The notes: generated by a model not told the origin, from the sequence alone. A DNA stretch of 64,000 nt from Clostridiales bacterium (GCA_019415945.1 DXYF01000017.1:1-64000); one strand, 5' to 3'; counted from the first letter of the stretch, positions 54,882 to 63,596 are shown. Program-made: numbers and translations.

Positions 54882-56747
54882 ATGAAATATTTTGCAGGTA
54901 ACTATGATGTTGCGGTAATCGGAGCAGGTCACGCAGGCATTGAAGCGGCTCTCGCGTCTGCACGGCTTGGCTGTAAAACTGCAATTTTTACTATTAATAT
55001 GGACGCCGTGGGCAACTGTCCGTGCAATCCGTCAATCGGAGGAACGGCAAAGGGACATCTTGTGCGTGAGATCGACGCACTCGGCGGTGAAATGGGCAAA
55101 ACTGCTGACGAATGTTTTTTGCAGTCACGAATGCTCAACCGAGGCAAAGGTCCTGCCGTCCACTCGCTGCGTGCCCAAATTGACAGACGAAAATACTCCG
55201 ATACTATGAAACACAAGCTGGAGCTTCAGCCAAATCTTGAACTTAGACAAGCTGAAATAGTTGACATTGAAAAATCCGACGGCGGATATATGCTTACAAC
55301 AAAAATGCTTGCAGTATTTGAATGTAAAACTGTAATTATTGCGACGGGTACATATCTCGGCGGCAAAATTTTTGTCGGAGAAATTTCCTATGAAAGCGGT
55401 CCCGACGGGATTTTTCCAGCTACGGAACTTGGCAAGAGCCTAAAAAAATTAGGACTTCCGCTAAGACGCTTCAAGACAGGAACTCCCGCAAGAGTGCTGA
55501 AAAGCTCAATCGACTTTTCAGACCTTGAAGTACAGCACGGCGATGAACCGCCTCAGCCGTTTTCTTACGAAACCGAAAACCTCGGTGAAAACAAGGTTGA
55601 CTGCCACATAAGCTGGACAAACGATATGACAAAGCAGGTAATCCTTGAAAACATACACCGTTCTCCGCTTTACGCAGGCAAAATTGAGGGAGTGGGACCT
55701 CGTTACTGTCCGAGCTTCGAGGATAAAATTATGAGGTTTAAGAACAAACCCCGTCATCAGCTTTTTATTGAGCCTTGCGGCTTAAATACGGAGGAAATGT
55801 ATCTTCAGGGTATGAGCTCATCTCTCCCCGAAGAGGTACAGCTCAAATTTTACAGAACAATCAAAGGACTCGAACACTGCGTAATTATGCGTCCTGCCTA
55901 TGCCATAGAATACGACTGCGTAGATCCGCAGGAAATGAATGCCACTTTGGAGTTTAAAAGCTTTCCCGGTCTTTACGGAGCAGGACAGTTTAACGGCAGT
56001 TCGGGATATGAAGAAGCGGCGGCACAGGGACTTGTTGCGGGAATTAACGCGGCTTTAAAGGTTTTGGGAAGAGAACAGGTTGTACTCACCCGTGATAATT
56101 CCTACATAGGAACACTTATAGACGACCTTGTTACAAAGGGAGCAAACGAACCGTACAGAATGATGACCTCAAGAAGCGAATACAGACTTGTGCTAAGGCA
56201 GGATAATGCCGATGAAAGACTTACTCCGCTCGGTCACGAAATAGGACTTATCAGCGATGAGCGTTACGAAAAGTTTTTGAAAAAGCAGGAGCAGAAGAAA
56301 GAGGAAATCAAGAGGCTTAAATCGACCGTAATTTCTCCGTCCGACGCTGTTAATAGAATACTTGTTTCACGTGAAACATCTGAAATTACAACAGGTGTAA
56401 GGCTTATTGACCTTTTAAAACGCCCTCAGCTTGACTACGAAGCACTAAAAGATGTTGATACGGACAGACCGTGCCTTGACCCGAATATATTTGAGCAGGT
56501 TGAAATTGAAATAAAATATGAGGGATATATTCAAAAACAGCTAAAACAGGTTGAACAGATGAGAAAGCTTGAAGAAAAGCGCTTGCCAAAATCCTTTGAC
56601 TACCGAGAAATCAAAGGATTAAGACTTGAAGCACAGGAAAAGCTCAACAAAATAAAGCCGCTTAATATAGGACAGGCATCACGAATATCGGGCGTATCGC
56701 CTGCCGACATCAGCGTTTTGCTGATTTGGCTTGCACAGAATAAGTAA
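54882..56747 (+). CDS. mnmG: tRNA uridine 5-carboxymethylaminomethyl modification enzyme MnmG
   Basis: This 621-residue FAD enzyme has the dinucleotide motif AVIGAGHAGIEAALASARLG, CNPSIGGTAKGHLVREIDALGG, the active Cys region, GLVAGINAA and a C-terminal domain that binds MnmE. It works with MnmE on tRNA U34. AAGGAATG before the ATG at 54882 selects this start over an upstream ATG. The gene contains a perfect parS site at 56363-56378, read as Val-Ser-Arg-Glu-Thr (about residues 495-499). Confidence 0.97.
   Translation: MKYFAGNYDVAVIGAGHAGIEAALASARLGCKTAIFTINMDAVGNCPCNPSIGGTAKGHLVREIDALGGEMGKTADECFLQSRMLNRGKGPAVHSLRAQIDRRKYSDTMKHKLELQPNLELRQAEIVDIEKSDGGYMLTTKMLAVFECKTVIIATGTYLGGKIFVGEISYESGPDGIFPATELGKSLKKLGLPLRRFKTGTPARVLKSSIDFSDLEVQHGDEPPQPFSYETENLGENKVDCHISWTNDMTKQVILENIHRSPLYAGKIEGVGPRYCPSFEDKIMRFKNKPRHQLFIEPCGLNTEEMYLQGMSSSLPEEVQLKFYRTIKGLEHCVIMRPAYAIEYDCVDPQEMNATLEFKSFPGLYGAGQFNGSSGYEEAAAQGLVAGINAALKVLGREQVVLTRDNSYIGTLIDDLVTKGANEPYRMMTSRSEYRLVLRQDNADERLTPLGHEIGLISDERYEKFLKKQEQKKEEIKRLKSTVISPSDAVNRILVSRETSEITTGVRLIDLLKRPQLDYEALKDVDTDRPCLDPNIFEQVEIEIKYEGYIQKQLKQVEQMRKLEEKRLPKSFDYREIKGLRLEAQEKLNKIKPLNIGQASRISGVSPADISVLLIWLAQNK
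56363..56378. promoter_or_regulatory. parS: parS centromere site inside mnmG
   Basis: TGTTTCACGTGAAACA is an exact match to the canonical Firmicutes parS palindrome bound by ParB. It sits in the coding sequence about 2.8 kb before parA. Confidence 0.95.
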
Positions 56748-56760
56748 GTACGAGGATATA

Positions 56761-57474
56761 ATGGATATTAAAGAAATTATAAAATCGGCTGTTGCCGATT
56801 ACAAAATAAATCTTTCAGACAGTCAGCTGAAAATGCTTGAACAGTATTTTGATTTACTTGTAGAGTGGAACGAAAAAATCAATCTTACAGCAATCACCGA
56901 TGAACAGGGAGTTGCAGTAAAGCATTTTGCCGACAGTCTGTCGCTATTTAATTTTGTCTACATTCCCCAAGGCTCATCTGTCATTGATGTAGGCACAGGG
57001 GCCGGATTTCCGGGTATTGTACTCAAAATTGCACGCCCCGACATCAAGCTCACCCTTTTAGACAGCCTTAAAAAAAGGCTGAACTTTTTAGATGAAGTTT
57101 TGTCGGCTTTGTCGCTTGACGCAGCTCTCATTCATTCACGAGCAGAGGACGGCGGTCAGAATATTGACTTGCGTGAATGTTTTGACTTTACCGTTTCAAG
57201 AGCAGTTGCAAGGCTTAATGTGCTTTCGGAGTACTGTCTGCCTTACACAAGAATTGGCGGGCGGTTTATTGCCCTCAAAGGACCCGACGCTCAAAACGAA
57301 ATTGAGGACGCAAAAAGAGCAATTCAAATTCTCGGCGGTAAAATTGTTGATATACACTCATTTTCGCTGCTATATGACGGTGGAGACAGAAATATTATCG
57401 AAACCGAGAAGATTTTGCCTACTCCCGACAAATATCCACGACCCTACGGCAAAATAAAAGCTAAACCATTATAA
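56761..57474 (+). CDS. rsmG: 16S rRNA (guanine527-N7)-methyltransferase
   Basis: This 237-residue methyltransferase has the N-terminal YFDLLVEWNEKINLTAITD segment, the SAM motif VIDVGTGAGFPGIVLKI, SLKKRLNFLDEV, and FTVSRAVARLNVLSEYCLP. It methylates G527 of 16S rRNA; loss gives low-level streptomycin resistance in other bacteria. ACGAGGAT before the ATG at 56761 sets the start, 13 bases after mnmG. It is the usual third partner of mnmE-mnmG. Confidence 0.96.
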   Translation: MDIKEIIKSAVADYKINLSDSQLKMLEQYFDLLVEWNEKINLTAITDEQGVAVKHFADSLSLFNFVYIPQGSSVIDVGTGAGFPGIVLKIARPDIKLTLLDSLKKRLNFLDEVLSALSLDAALIHSRAEDGGQNIDLRECFDFTVSRAVARLNVLSEYCLPYTRIGGRFIALKGPDAQNEIEDAKRAIQILGGKIVDIHSFSLLYDGGDRNIIETEKILPTPDKYPRPYGKIKAKPL

Positions 57475-57495
57475 TTTAAATCAACATTATTTCAT

Positions 57496-57528
57496 AATAC
57501 GGCAAGACTTTACTTGCCGTATTTTTTT
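57496..57528 (+). terminator. Terminator after rsmG
   Basis: AATACGGCAAG and CTTGCCGTATT pair around ACTTTA and are followed by TTTTTT. Repeat copy 6 starts on the T-tract. Confidence 0.92.
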
Positions 57529-57624
57529 ACTTTATAGGAAACAGCTCGAAAACGGTCAGGCAAAGAAGGTTTGATAATATTAACCTATCTGCTCGAATTG
57601 CGTGTCGAGGCACTCGACTTTTTT
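57529..57624 (+). repeat. 96-bp terminator-associated repeat, copy 6
   Basis: Full unit directly after the rsmG terminator and first of a tandem pair. It has the AGGTT...AACCT central hairpin and ends GTCGAG-GCA-CTCGAC-TTTTTT, which leads straight into copy 7. Confidence 0.93.
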
Positions 57625-57720
57625 ACTTTATAGGAAACTACTCAAAAACGGTCGGGCAAAAAAGGTTTAATAATATTAACCTGTCTGCTCAAATTGCCTG
57701 TCGATGCTCTCAACTTTATT
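57625..57720 (+). repeat. 96-bp terminator-associated repeat, copy 7 (diverged)
   Basis: Second unit of the tandem pair at an exact 96-base offset. It has several changes, and the distal hairpin is decayed (GTCGATGCTCTCAAC). The region from 57721 to 58081 is AT-rich, has a TATAAT-like box near 58026-58032 for noc, and shows no gene or DnaA box. Confidence 0.88.
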
Positions 57721-58081
57721 TATTTAAAGGCAGGGTATAATTTAGCCTCACTTAAACATAATAATAAAAATTATAAGCTTTAATGTATTGCAGTAATGAC
57801 AACTATCAAACAACTAAATGCTGTCGCATTTTAAAACACTTATAAAAGTTATGAAACAGACAGACCTAAAGAAAATAGCATTTGCATTTTAAGTGTTAGC
57901 ATATACTTCAATATTTAAGTTTTTATTTGTTATTCGACATTAATACAAAACAACCACTATTATATTTCAAAACAATATAAAAAACTCACTCACAAACCGA
58001 CACATATCGCACAGGCAAAGTGATATTATAATAGCACAGGGACAACCCCCTGACACATACAAAGATACGGAGTGAATCGGT

Positions 58082-58912
58082 TTGAATATTTCGTTTAAAA
58101 ACGAAAATAAAATCTCTGACATACCGATAATAAAAATCAGACCGAACAAAGCTCAGCCCAGAAAGGTTTTTAACGAATCTGAGTTATCGGCACTTGCACA
58201 GTCAATCTTTGAAAACGGAATTTTACAACCCCTGACCGTCAGAAAAGTGAGCAGTGCAGAATATGAGCTGATAGCGGGTGAACGCAGACTTCGTGCCTCT
58301 GTATTGGCAGGACTTCAAAAAGTTCCCTGTATTGTAATTAAATGCTCTGACAAAGAGTCAGCAGTATATGCTCTCCTTGAAAATCTCCAACGATGCGACC
58401 TCGGAATGTTCGAGGAAGCTCGTGGAGTTTCAAGACTCATACGCAGATACGGTCTTACCCAACAGGAGGCAGCGTCAAAACTCGGAAAAACTCAATCTAC
58501 TATCGCAAACAAGCTCAGATTATTAAGACTTACATATGAAGAGCAGGAATGGATAGAAAATGCAGGGCTTAGTGAACGCCATGCAAGAGCATTGTTAAGA
58601 CTCACCGATGAAAACACCAGAAGAGAAGCACTCTCAAAAGTAATTTCGGAATCTCTTAATGTTATGCAAACAGAAAATTTGGTTAACCTTATGCTGACCG
58701 TAACCCCTAAACAAGAGAAAAAACAAGGTGTAAACAAGGTTGTAGTAAAGGATGTACGAATTTTTGTAAACACTATTAACAAAGCGATAGATACTATGAA
58801 ACTTGCAGGAATTGACGCACAAACAGACAAAATTGATACCGATAATTTTATTGAGTACAAAATCAGAATACCGAAAAAACAGACAACAAATAACAAAGAT
58901 AAATCTGCGTAA
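58082..58912 (+). CDS. noc: Noc-type ParB/Spo0J-family nucleoid occlusion protein
   Basis: This 276-residue protein has an N-terminal amphipathic start, a CTPase motif (GERRLRA) and a ParB-type HTH. Residues that separate Noc from ParB in this family read as Gln in GKTQSTIANK, Lys in ANKLRLL and Arg in LSERHAR, which is the Noc pattern. B. subtilis Noc uses CTP to bind membranes and blocks division over DNA. The start is TTG with GGAGTGA upstream. It lies before parA-parB, the usual Firmicutes order. Confidence 0.9.
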   Translation: MNISFKNENKISDIPIIKIRPNKAQPRKVFNESELSALAQSIFENGILQPLTVRKVSSAEYELIAGERRLRASVLAGLQKVPCIVIKCSDKESAVYALLENLQRCDLGMFEEARGVSRLIRRYGLTQQEAASKLGKTQSTIANKLRLLRLTYEEQEWIENAGLSERHARALLRLTDENTRREALSKVISESLNVMQTENLVNLMLTVTPKQEKKQGVNKVVVKDVRIFVNTINKAIDTMKLAGIDAQTDKIDTDNFIEYKIRIPKKQTTNNKDKSA

Positions 58913-58929
58913 CCATTACATAGCTTTCC

Positions 58930-59024
58930 AGTTGGATGCGAAAGCATCCGTTCCACTCATACCCATTTCCTTATCTAAACCCCTTGCGAAGAGCCGTACA
59001 GAAATGTACGGCTCTTTCGCTTTT
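58930..59024 (+). ncRNA. Possible small structured RNA or noc 3' UTR
   Basis: After the noc stop, GGATGC-GAAA-GCATCC (58934-58949) is a perfect 6-bp stem with a GNRA loop. About 40 bases later comes the noc terminator. This could be only a structured 3' UTR; no promoter inside the segment is clear. Confidence 0.3.
58989..59024 (+). terminator. Terminator after noc
   Basis: AGAGCCGTACA and TGTACGGCTCT form an 11-bp stem with a GAAA loop and TTCGCTTTT tail. Confidence 0.88.
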
Positions 59025-59027
59025 AGC

Positions 59028-59049
59028 AGATGTTTCACGTGAAACATCT
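59028..59049. promoter_or_regulatory. parS: parS centromere site upstream of parA
   Basis: Core TGTTTCACGTGAAACA (59031-59046) is a perfect canonical parS, and the symmetry extends to a 22-bp palindrome. It lies between the noc terminator and the parAB promoter region. Confidence 0.97.
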
Positions 59050-59170
59050 AAATTATTAAACATCAAAAAAACTCAATAATTATTAAAATACACTTTAAAA
59101 CCGTTTTAAATTATGATATAATTTAAAAGTATTAAAAATACGCCCAAAAAATAAAACAAAGGTGATTTTT

Positions 59171-59944
59171 TTGGCAAAAATTATAGCAATTTCCAATCAA
59201 AAAGGCGGTGTAGGCAAAACAACAACCGCCGTAAATCTTGCCGCCTGTCTTGGCTCTCTGGGCAAAAAAACACTCCTTGTAGACTCTGACCCTCAGGGCA
59301 ACGCAACAAGCGGTGTTGCCATTGACAAAAGCAAGGTAAAATATTCAACCTATGATATTTTGGTTGAGGGTGCAAAGTCAGAACAATGCGTAATAACAAC
59401 TCCGTATAAAAACCTGCATATTATTCCGTCAAGCCTTGACTTGGCAGCTGCGGAGCTTGAAATTGCAGAAAAAAGCCACCGAGAAGCATTGCTCAAAAAC
59501 TCTCTTCTTCCTATTAAACAATATTACGATTATATTATAATCGACTGTCCTCCGTCACTCGGACTGATTACTGCAAACGCTCTTACAGTTGCAGATACAT
59601 TTTTGGTACCTATCCAATGCGAATATTATGCACTTGAGGGTCTTTCTCAGCTTATGAATACAGTCAGACGAATCAAAAGACAGTACAATTATTCTATTGA
59701 ACTTGAGGGCGTTTTGCTTACAATGTATGACGGCAGACTGAATCTTACCCAGCAGGTAGTAAACGAAGTCAAAAAATTCTTCCCGGGCAAGGTGTTCAAA
59801 ACGGTAATTCCCAGGGGAGTAAGACTTTCCGAGGCACCGAGTTTCGGTATGCCTGTAATATATTACGATAAATCATGCAAGGGAAGTCAGTCATATTTTG
59901 AAATGACAAAAGAAATCATTGCAAAGGAGCGTAACAATGGCTAA
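59171..59944 (+). CDS. parA: ParA/Soj chromosome-partitioning ATPase
   Basis: This 257-residue ATPase has the deviant Walker A KGGVGKTTT after IIAISNQ, the VDSDPQGNATSG motif, and IIDCPPSLG. It moves or loads ParB-parS complexes and in Bacillus modulates DnaA. The TTG start (MAKIIAIS) has AAAGGTGA at good spacing and is preferred over an upstream GTG. It overlaps parB by 8 bases. A TATAAT at 59117-59122 may be its promoter. Confidence 0.97.
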   Translation: MAKIIAISNQKGGVGKTTTAVNLAACLGSLGKKTLLVDSDPQGNATSGVAIDKSKVKYSTYDILVEGAKSEQCVITTPYKNLHIIPSSLDLAAAELEIAEKSHREALLKNSLLPIKQYYDYIIIDCPPSLGLITANALTVADTFLVPIQCEYYALEGLSQLMNTVRRIKRQYNYSIELEGVLLTMYDGRLNLTQQVVNEVKKFFPGKVFKTVIPRGVRLSEAPSFGMPVIYYDKSCKGSQSYFEMTKEIIAKERNNG

Positions 59945-60785
59945 AAAATTAGGAGGACTCGGCAAGGGACTGAATGCGATATTTATTGAAAACGACAGCG
60001 AAGACGGCAACGGAATCGTTACGCTGAAAATATCGGAAATTGAGCCAAACCGTTCCCAGCCAAGAAAAGACTTTGACGAAAAAGCTCTAAGCGAGCTTGC
60101 TGAAAGTATATCAAAACACGGACTTCTACAGCCTATTGTTGTGCGTCCCCTTACTCTGGGAGGGTATCAGATTGTTGCCGGCGAACGCAGATACCGTGCA
60201 TGCAGAATGGCAGGAATCACCGAAGTCCCCGTAATAATCAAAGAACTGGGCGACACCGAAACAATGGAGATTGCTCTCATTGAAAATCTGCAAAGAGAAG
60301 ATCTTTCACCTATTGAAGAAGCACTCGGCTATCAGGTACTTATAGATGAACACGGCTTTTCACAGGAGGAAGTTTCGCAGTCAGTAGGAAAATCCCGTCC
60401 CGCAGTAGCAAACGCACTGCGACTGTTAAAACTTCCGCAAAGCATTTTAGATTTGTTATCTGAGGGTAAAATTACGGCAGGACACGCAAGGGCACTGTTA
60501 ACACTTGAAGACGAAAAGCTTATGCTTGAACTTGCCGAAGAAATAATCAAAAAAGATTTGTCGGTAAGACAGGTTGAAAAAATCTGCAAACAAAAACCCA
60601 AGCAAATTACAGAGGAAAAACCCGAAAAGAAGCCGTCATTTTACAGCATGGTTGAGCTTGCACTGGGAGAAAGTCTCGGCAGAAAAATTAAAGTATCAAA
60701 AAACAAGGGCAAACAGGGCGGAATTTTGCAGATAGAATTTTATTCCGATGAAGAGCTTACGGAACTTTCAAATAAACTTAAATAA
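59937..60785 (+). CDS. parB: ParB/Spo0J chromosome-partitioning protein
   Basis: This 282-residue CTP-switch protein has KKLGGLGKGLNAIF, the GERRYRA CTP motif, a HTH with GKSRPAVANALRLL and GKITAGHARALL (the Arg and Gly typical of ParB rather than Noc), and a C-terminal dimer domain. It loads at parS and spreads along DNA. It is translationally coupled to parA and has two parS sites within 3.6 kb. Confidence 0.97.
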   Translation: MAKKLGGLGKGLNAIFIENDSEDGNGIVTLKISEIEPNRSQPRKDFDEKALSELAESISKHGLLQPIVVRPLTLGGYQIVAGERRYRACRMAGITEVPVIIKELGDTETMEIALIENLQREDLSPIEEALGYQVLIDEHGFSQEEVSQSVGKSRPAVANALRLLKLPQSILDLLSEGKITAGHARALLTLEDEKLMLELAEEIIKKDLSVRQVEKICKQKPKQITEEKPEKKPSFYSMVELALGESLGRKIKVSKNKGKQGGILQIEFYSDEELTELSNKLK

Positions 60786-60836
60786 GTCATTAAAATACAG
60801 AATTTGATTAAAATATAAAAACAAGGAGAATTTAAA

Positions 60837-62117
60837 ATGATCGATATAAAATTTCTGAGGGAAAACCCTGACGCGGTAAAGGAAAATATAAAAAAGAAAT
60901 TTCAGGACAGCAAATTAGAACTCGTTGACAAGGTGATTGAACTTGATGCAGAAAGCCGTGCTGTAAAACAGCAGGCGGACGAGCTCCGTTCAAACCGCAA
61001 TAAAGTTTCAAAGCAAATCGGTGCACTTATGGCACAGGGCAAAAAGGAAGAGGGAATGGCTCTTAAAGAGGAAGTTACCCGCCAGGCTGAAAAGCTTGCA
61101 GAACTTGAAGAAAAAGAATCGCAGCTTTCTGCTCAGGTAATTGAAATCATGATGCAGATTCCGCAGATTATTGACCCGTCGGTACCGATCGGCAAGGACG
61201 ATTCTCAAAATGTCGAGATAGAGCGTTTCGGCGAGCCGATTGTTCCCGATTTTGAAATTCCCTATCACACGGATATTATGGAAAAATTAAACGGTATTGA
61301 CCTTGACTCCGCAAGAAAAGTCGCAGGCAATGGATTTTATTACCTCATGGGGGATATTGCAAGACTTCACAGTGCGGTAATTTCATATGCCCGTGATTTT
61401 ATGATTGACAGAGGATTTACCTACTGCGTTCCTCCATTTATGATAAGAAGCAATGTTGTAACGGGTGTTATGAGCTTTGCCGAAATGGATTCAATGATGT
61501 ACAAAATAGAGGGAGAGGACCTCTATCTCATCGGTACAAGCGAACATTCTATGATAGGTAAATTTATAGATACAATAAATAAAGAAGAAAACCTGCCCTA
61601 CACACTCACAAGCTATTCACCCTGTTTCCGCAAAGAAAAGGGTGCTCACGGCATTGAGGAAAGAGGAGTGTACAGAATTCATCAGTTTGAAAAACAGGAA
61701 ATGATTGTTGTCTGCAAGCCTGAGGAAAGCAAAATGTGGTTTGACAAGCTTTGGCAGAATACTGTTGACCTTTTCCGTTCGCTTGACATTCCCGTAAGAA
61801 CGCTTGAATGTTGTTCGGGTGACCTTGCAGATTTAAAGGTGCGTTCACTTGATGTTGAGGCATGGTCACCAAGACAGAAAAAGTATTTTGAAGTCGGTTC
61901 TTGCTCAAATCTCGGCGACGCACAGGCACGCAGACTGAAAATCAGAGTATCAGGACAGGGCGGAAAGAAGTATTTTGCCCATACTCTTAACAACACGGTT
62001 GTTGCACCTCCGAGAATGCTCATAGCATTTCTTGAGAACAACCTAAATGAAGACGGCTCAGTTAATATTCCGGTTGCTTTAAGACCGTATATGGGCGGCA
62101 AGGAAATCATAAAATAA
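60837..62117 (+). CDS. serS: Seryl-tRNA synthetase
   Basis: This 426-residue class II synthetase has an N-terminal long coiled-coil arm (about 25-105) that grips tRNA-Ser, motif 2 (FRKEKGAHGIEERGVYRIHQFEKQE quoted as ERGVYRIHQFEKQE), and motif 3 (NNTVVAPPRMLIAFLEN in part). It charges tRNA-Ser. Length is normal. ACAAGGAGA precedes the ATG. It lies 51 bases after parB with no T-box leader in that short gap. Confidence 0.97.
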   Translation: MIDIKFLRENPDAVKENIKKKFQDSKLELVDKVIELDAESRAVKQQADELRSNRNKVSKQIGALMAQGKKEEGMALKEEVTRQAEKLAELEEKESQLSAQVIEIMMQIPQIIDPSVPIGKDDSQNVEIERFGEPIVPDFEIPYHTDIMEKLNGIDLDSARKVAGNGFYYLMGDIARLHSAVISYARDFMIDRGFTYCVPPFMIRSNVVTGVMSFAEMDSMMYKIEGEDLYLIGTSEHSMIGKFIDTINKEENLPYTLTSYSPCFRKEKGAHGIEERGVYRIHQFEKQEMIVVCKPEESKMWFDKLWQNTVDLFRSLDIPVRTLECCSGDLADLKVRSLDVEAWSPRQKKYFEVGSCSNLGDAQARRLKIRVSGQGGKKYFAHTLNNTVVAPPRMLIAFLENNLNEDGSVNIPVALRPYMGGKEIIK

Positions 62118-62130
62118 AAACAAACACTTA

Positions 62131-62163
62131 AAAACGGACGGATATTACATCCGCCCGTTTTTT
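62131..62163 (+). terminator. Terminator after serS
   Basis: AAACGGACGGAT and ATCCGCCCGTTT (one mismatch) pair around ATTAC, followed by a T-run. The remaining gap to the next gene is very AT-rich. Confidence 0.9.
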
Positions 62164-62310
62164 ATAAACATTGTTACCAAAGAAATATTTTTTATTAAGT
62201 TAAAATATAAAGTATAATATATATTTTGTATAAATCATATATTAATTTATTATTAATATACATTTTCTATATAAATATTCAGTTTTTTAAAATAAAATAA
62301 TGTAGAATTA

Positions 62311-62339
62311 TTGACTTATTTGTCATTTTATGTTATTAT
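62311..62339 (+). promoter_or_regulatory. Predicted promoter of the DUF4190 gene
   Basis: TTGACT, a 17-base spacer and TATTAT lie about 50 bases before the ATG. Confidence 0.65.
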
Positions 62340-62388
62340 TTATGTACTCAATAAAATTTGAGGGATATTTATATTGGAGGTTAATTTT

Positions 62389-62703
62389 ATGCAAAACACA
62401 AAAGGTAAGGCTATTGCTTCTTTGGTATGTTCTATTATCGGTGTAGTTTTAGCTTGGTTCGGTTGGAGTGCTATAGCGTCAATCGTACTCGGCGTCGTTG
62501 CTCTTGTATTGGCTGTAAAAGTTCGCAAATGCAACGATGAAAACAAGGGCATGGCAACTGCGGGTCTTGTTCTCGGTATTATCGCTATTGTTCTCGGCGG
62601 TATCATGACATTGTGTGTAATTTGTGCTCTTTGCACACTCGGAATGGCAGGCTCTGCAGTTAATGAACTTTCAAGCCTTTCAGACCTTTCCGGTCTTTAT
62701 TAA
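62389..62703 (+). CDS. Small DUF4190-like membrane protein
   Basis: This 104-residue protein has two membrane helices, near 10-42 (ASLVCSIIGVVLAWFGWSAI in part) and 60-85, separated by the KVRKCNDENKGMATAGLVLGI segment. The pattern matches DUF4190 proteins, whose function is unknown. GGAGG eight bases before the ATG at 62389 sets the start. It has its own promoter and is followed by a hairpin before the Lgt-like gene. Confidence 0.85.
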   Translation: MQNTKGKAIASLVCSIIGVVLAWFGWSAIASIVLGVVALVLAVKVRKCNDENKGMATAGLVLGIIAIVLGGIMTLCVICALCTLGMAGSAVNELSSLSDLSGLY

Positions 62704-62731
62704 GTTAAACACATAGGATAAATAATATCAT

Positions 62732-62765
62732 AAAGCCTCTTGTTTTTAACACACAGGAGGCTTTA
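62732..62765 (+). terminator. Hairpin before the Lgt-like gene
   Basis: AAAGCCTC and GAGGCTTT, extended by TGT/ACA, form an 11-bp stem. The following AAATTTT is a weak tail, so partial termination or attenuation of the Lgt-like gene is possible. Confidence 0.6.
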
Positions 62766-62780
62766 AATTTTGGAGAAATA

Positions 62781-63596
62781 ATGTTACCTTACATAAATCT
62801 GTTCGGAAAAGAATTATCAACATACGCACTTATGTCCTTAATCGGAATATTTGTCAGCGGTATTTACATATGCCGCAAAGCAAAAAAAAGAAATTATGAT
62901 GATAATAATTTCATTATCATTCTTTTATTAAGTTGCGTCGGTGTGTTCTTAGGCGGTCACCTACTGTACGGAATAACTCAATTTGATAAAATTATTAAGC
63001 TTTTTTCGGATTGGAATTACTACATAAAATCCTTTGACGATTTATTTAACGCTTTTATCCTTATATTCGGAGGATCTGTATTTTACGGAGGTCTTATCGG
63101 AGGAACCGCGGTAGGATTGTTTTATATGAAAAAGAAAAAATACAATATTTCCGAGTACTCCGATATTATTGCACCGGGGGTGCCGCTGTTTCACTTTTTC
63201 GGGAGAATAGGTTGTTTTTTAGGCGGATGCTGTTTCGGAATTGAATCGCCTGTTGGATTTACATCTCACGGAAATGAACTTTTACCTATACTCAATGATG
63301 TTCAGAGGTTTCCCGTTCAGCTTCTTGAGGCGGGACTTAATCTTGCTTTGTTTTTTGTTCTTTCCTATTTGCTCAATAAAAATAAATTTAAGGGCGGTCT
63401 TTTTGCTCTTTATCTTTTGGTATATTCCGTAATAAGATTTTTTGATGAATTTTTAAGAGGAGATACATACAGAGGATTTTTATTCGGTTTTTCCACTTCT
63501 CAAATAATAAGTATTTTTATTTTTATAACATCACTTATTATTCTGATTTTAAGGGCGAAAAAATTACATAAAATATATGTAAAAAAGGCAGATTAA
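62781..63596 (+). CDS. Lgt-family membrane transferase (divergent)
   Basis: This 271-residue integral membrane protein has about seven hydrophobic segments and Lgt-like motifs: GGHLLYG, GGSVFYGGLIGG, and HFFGRIGCFLGGCCFG. Canonical Lgt has an Asn-rich segment after GRxGN; here it is Cys/Gly-rich, as in a divergent branch of the family. Such proteins are often annotated as prolipoprotein diacylglyceryl transferase, but lipoprotein modification by this one is uncertain. GGAGAAA precedes the ATG. It is the last gene before dnaA. Confidence 0.85.
   Translation: MLPYINLFGKELSTYALMSLIGIFVSGIYICRKAKKRNYDDNNFIIILLLSCVGVFLGGHLLYGITQFDKIIKLFSDWNYYIKSFDDLFNAFILIFGGSVFYGGLIGGTAVGLFYMKKKKYNISEYSDIIAPGVPLFHFFGRIGCFLGGCCFGIESPVGFTSHGNELLPILNDVQRFPVQLLEAGLNLALFFVLSYLLNKNKFKGGLFALYLLVYSVIRFFDEFLRGDTYRGFLFGFSTSQIISIFIFITSLIILILRAKKLHKIYVKKAD

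Noticed and set aside
57529..57720. CRISPR-like array
   Set aside because: The units are contiguous 96-base repeats with no unique spacers, and no cas genes are present.
59777..59792. Noc-binding-site-like sequence TTCCCGGG in parA
   Set aside because: Only the central CCCGGG and a few flanking bases match, about 10 of 14. This is expected by chance in coding sequence.
62164..62310. Very AT-rich segment before the DUF4190 gene as an unwinding element
   Set aside because: It has no DnaA-boxes and is explained by a promoter region of an AT-biased intergenic gap.
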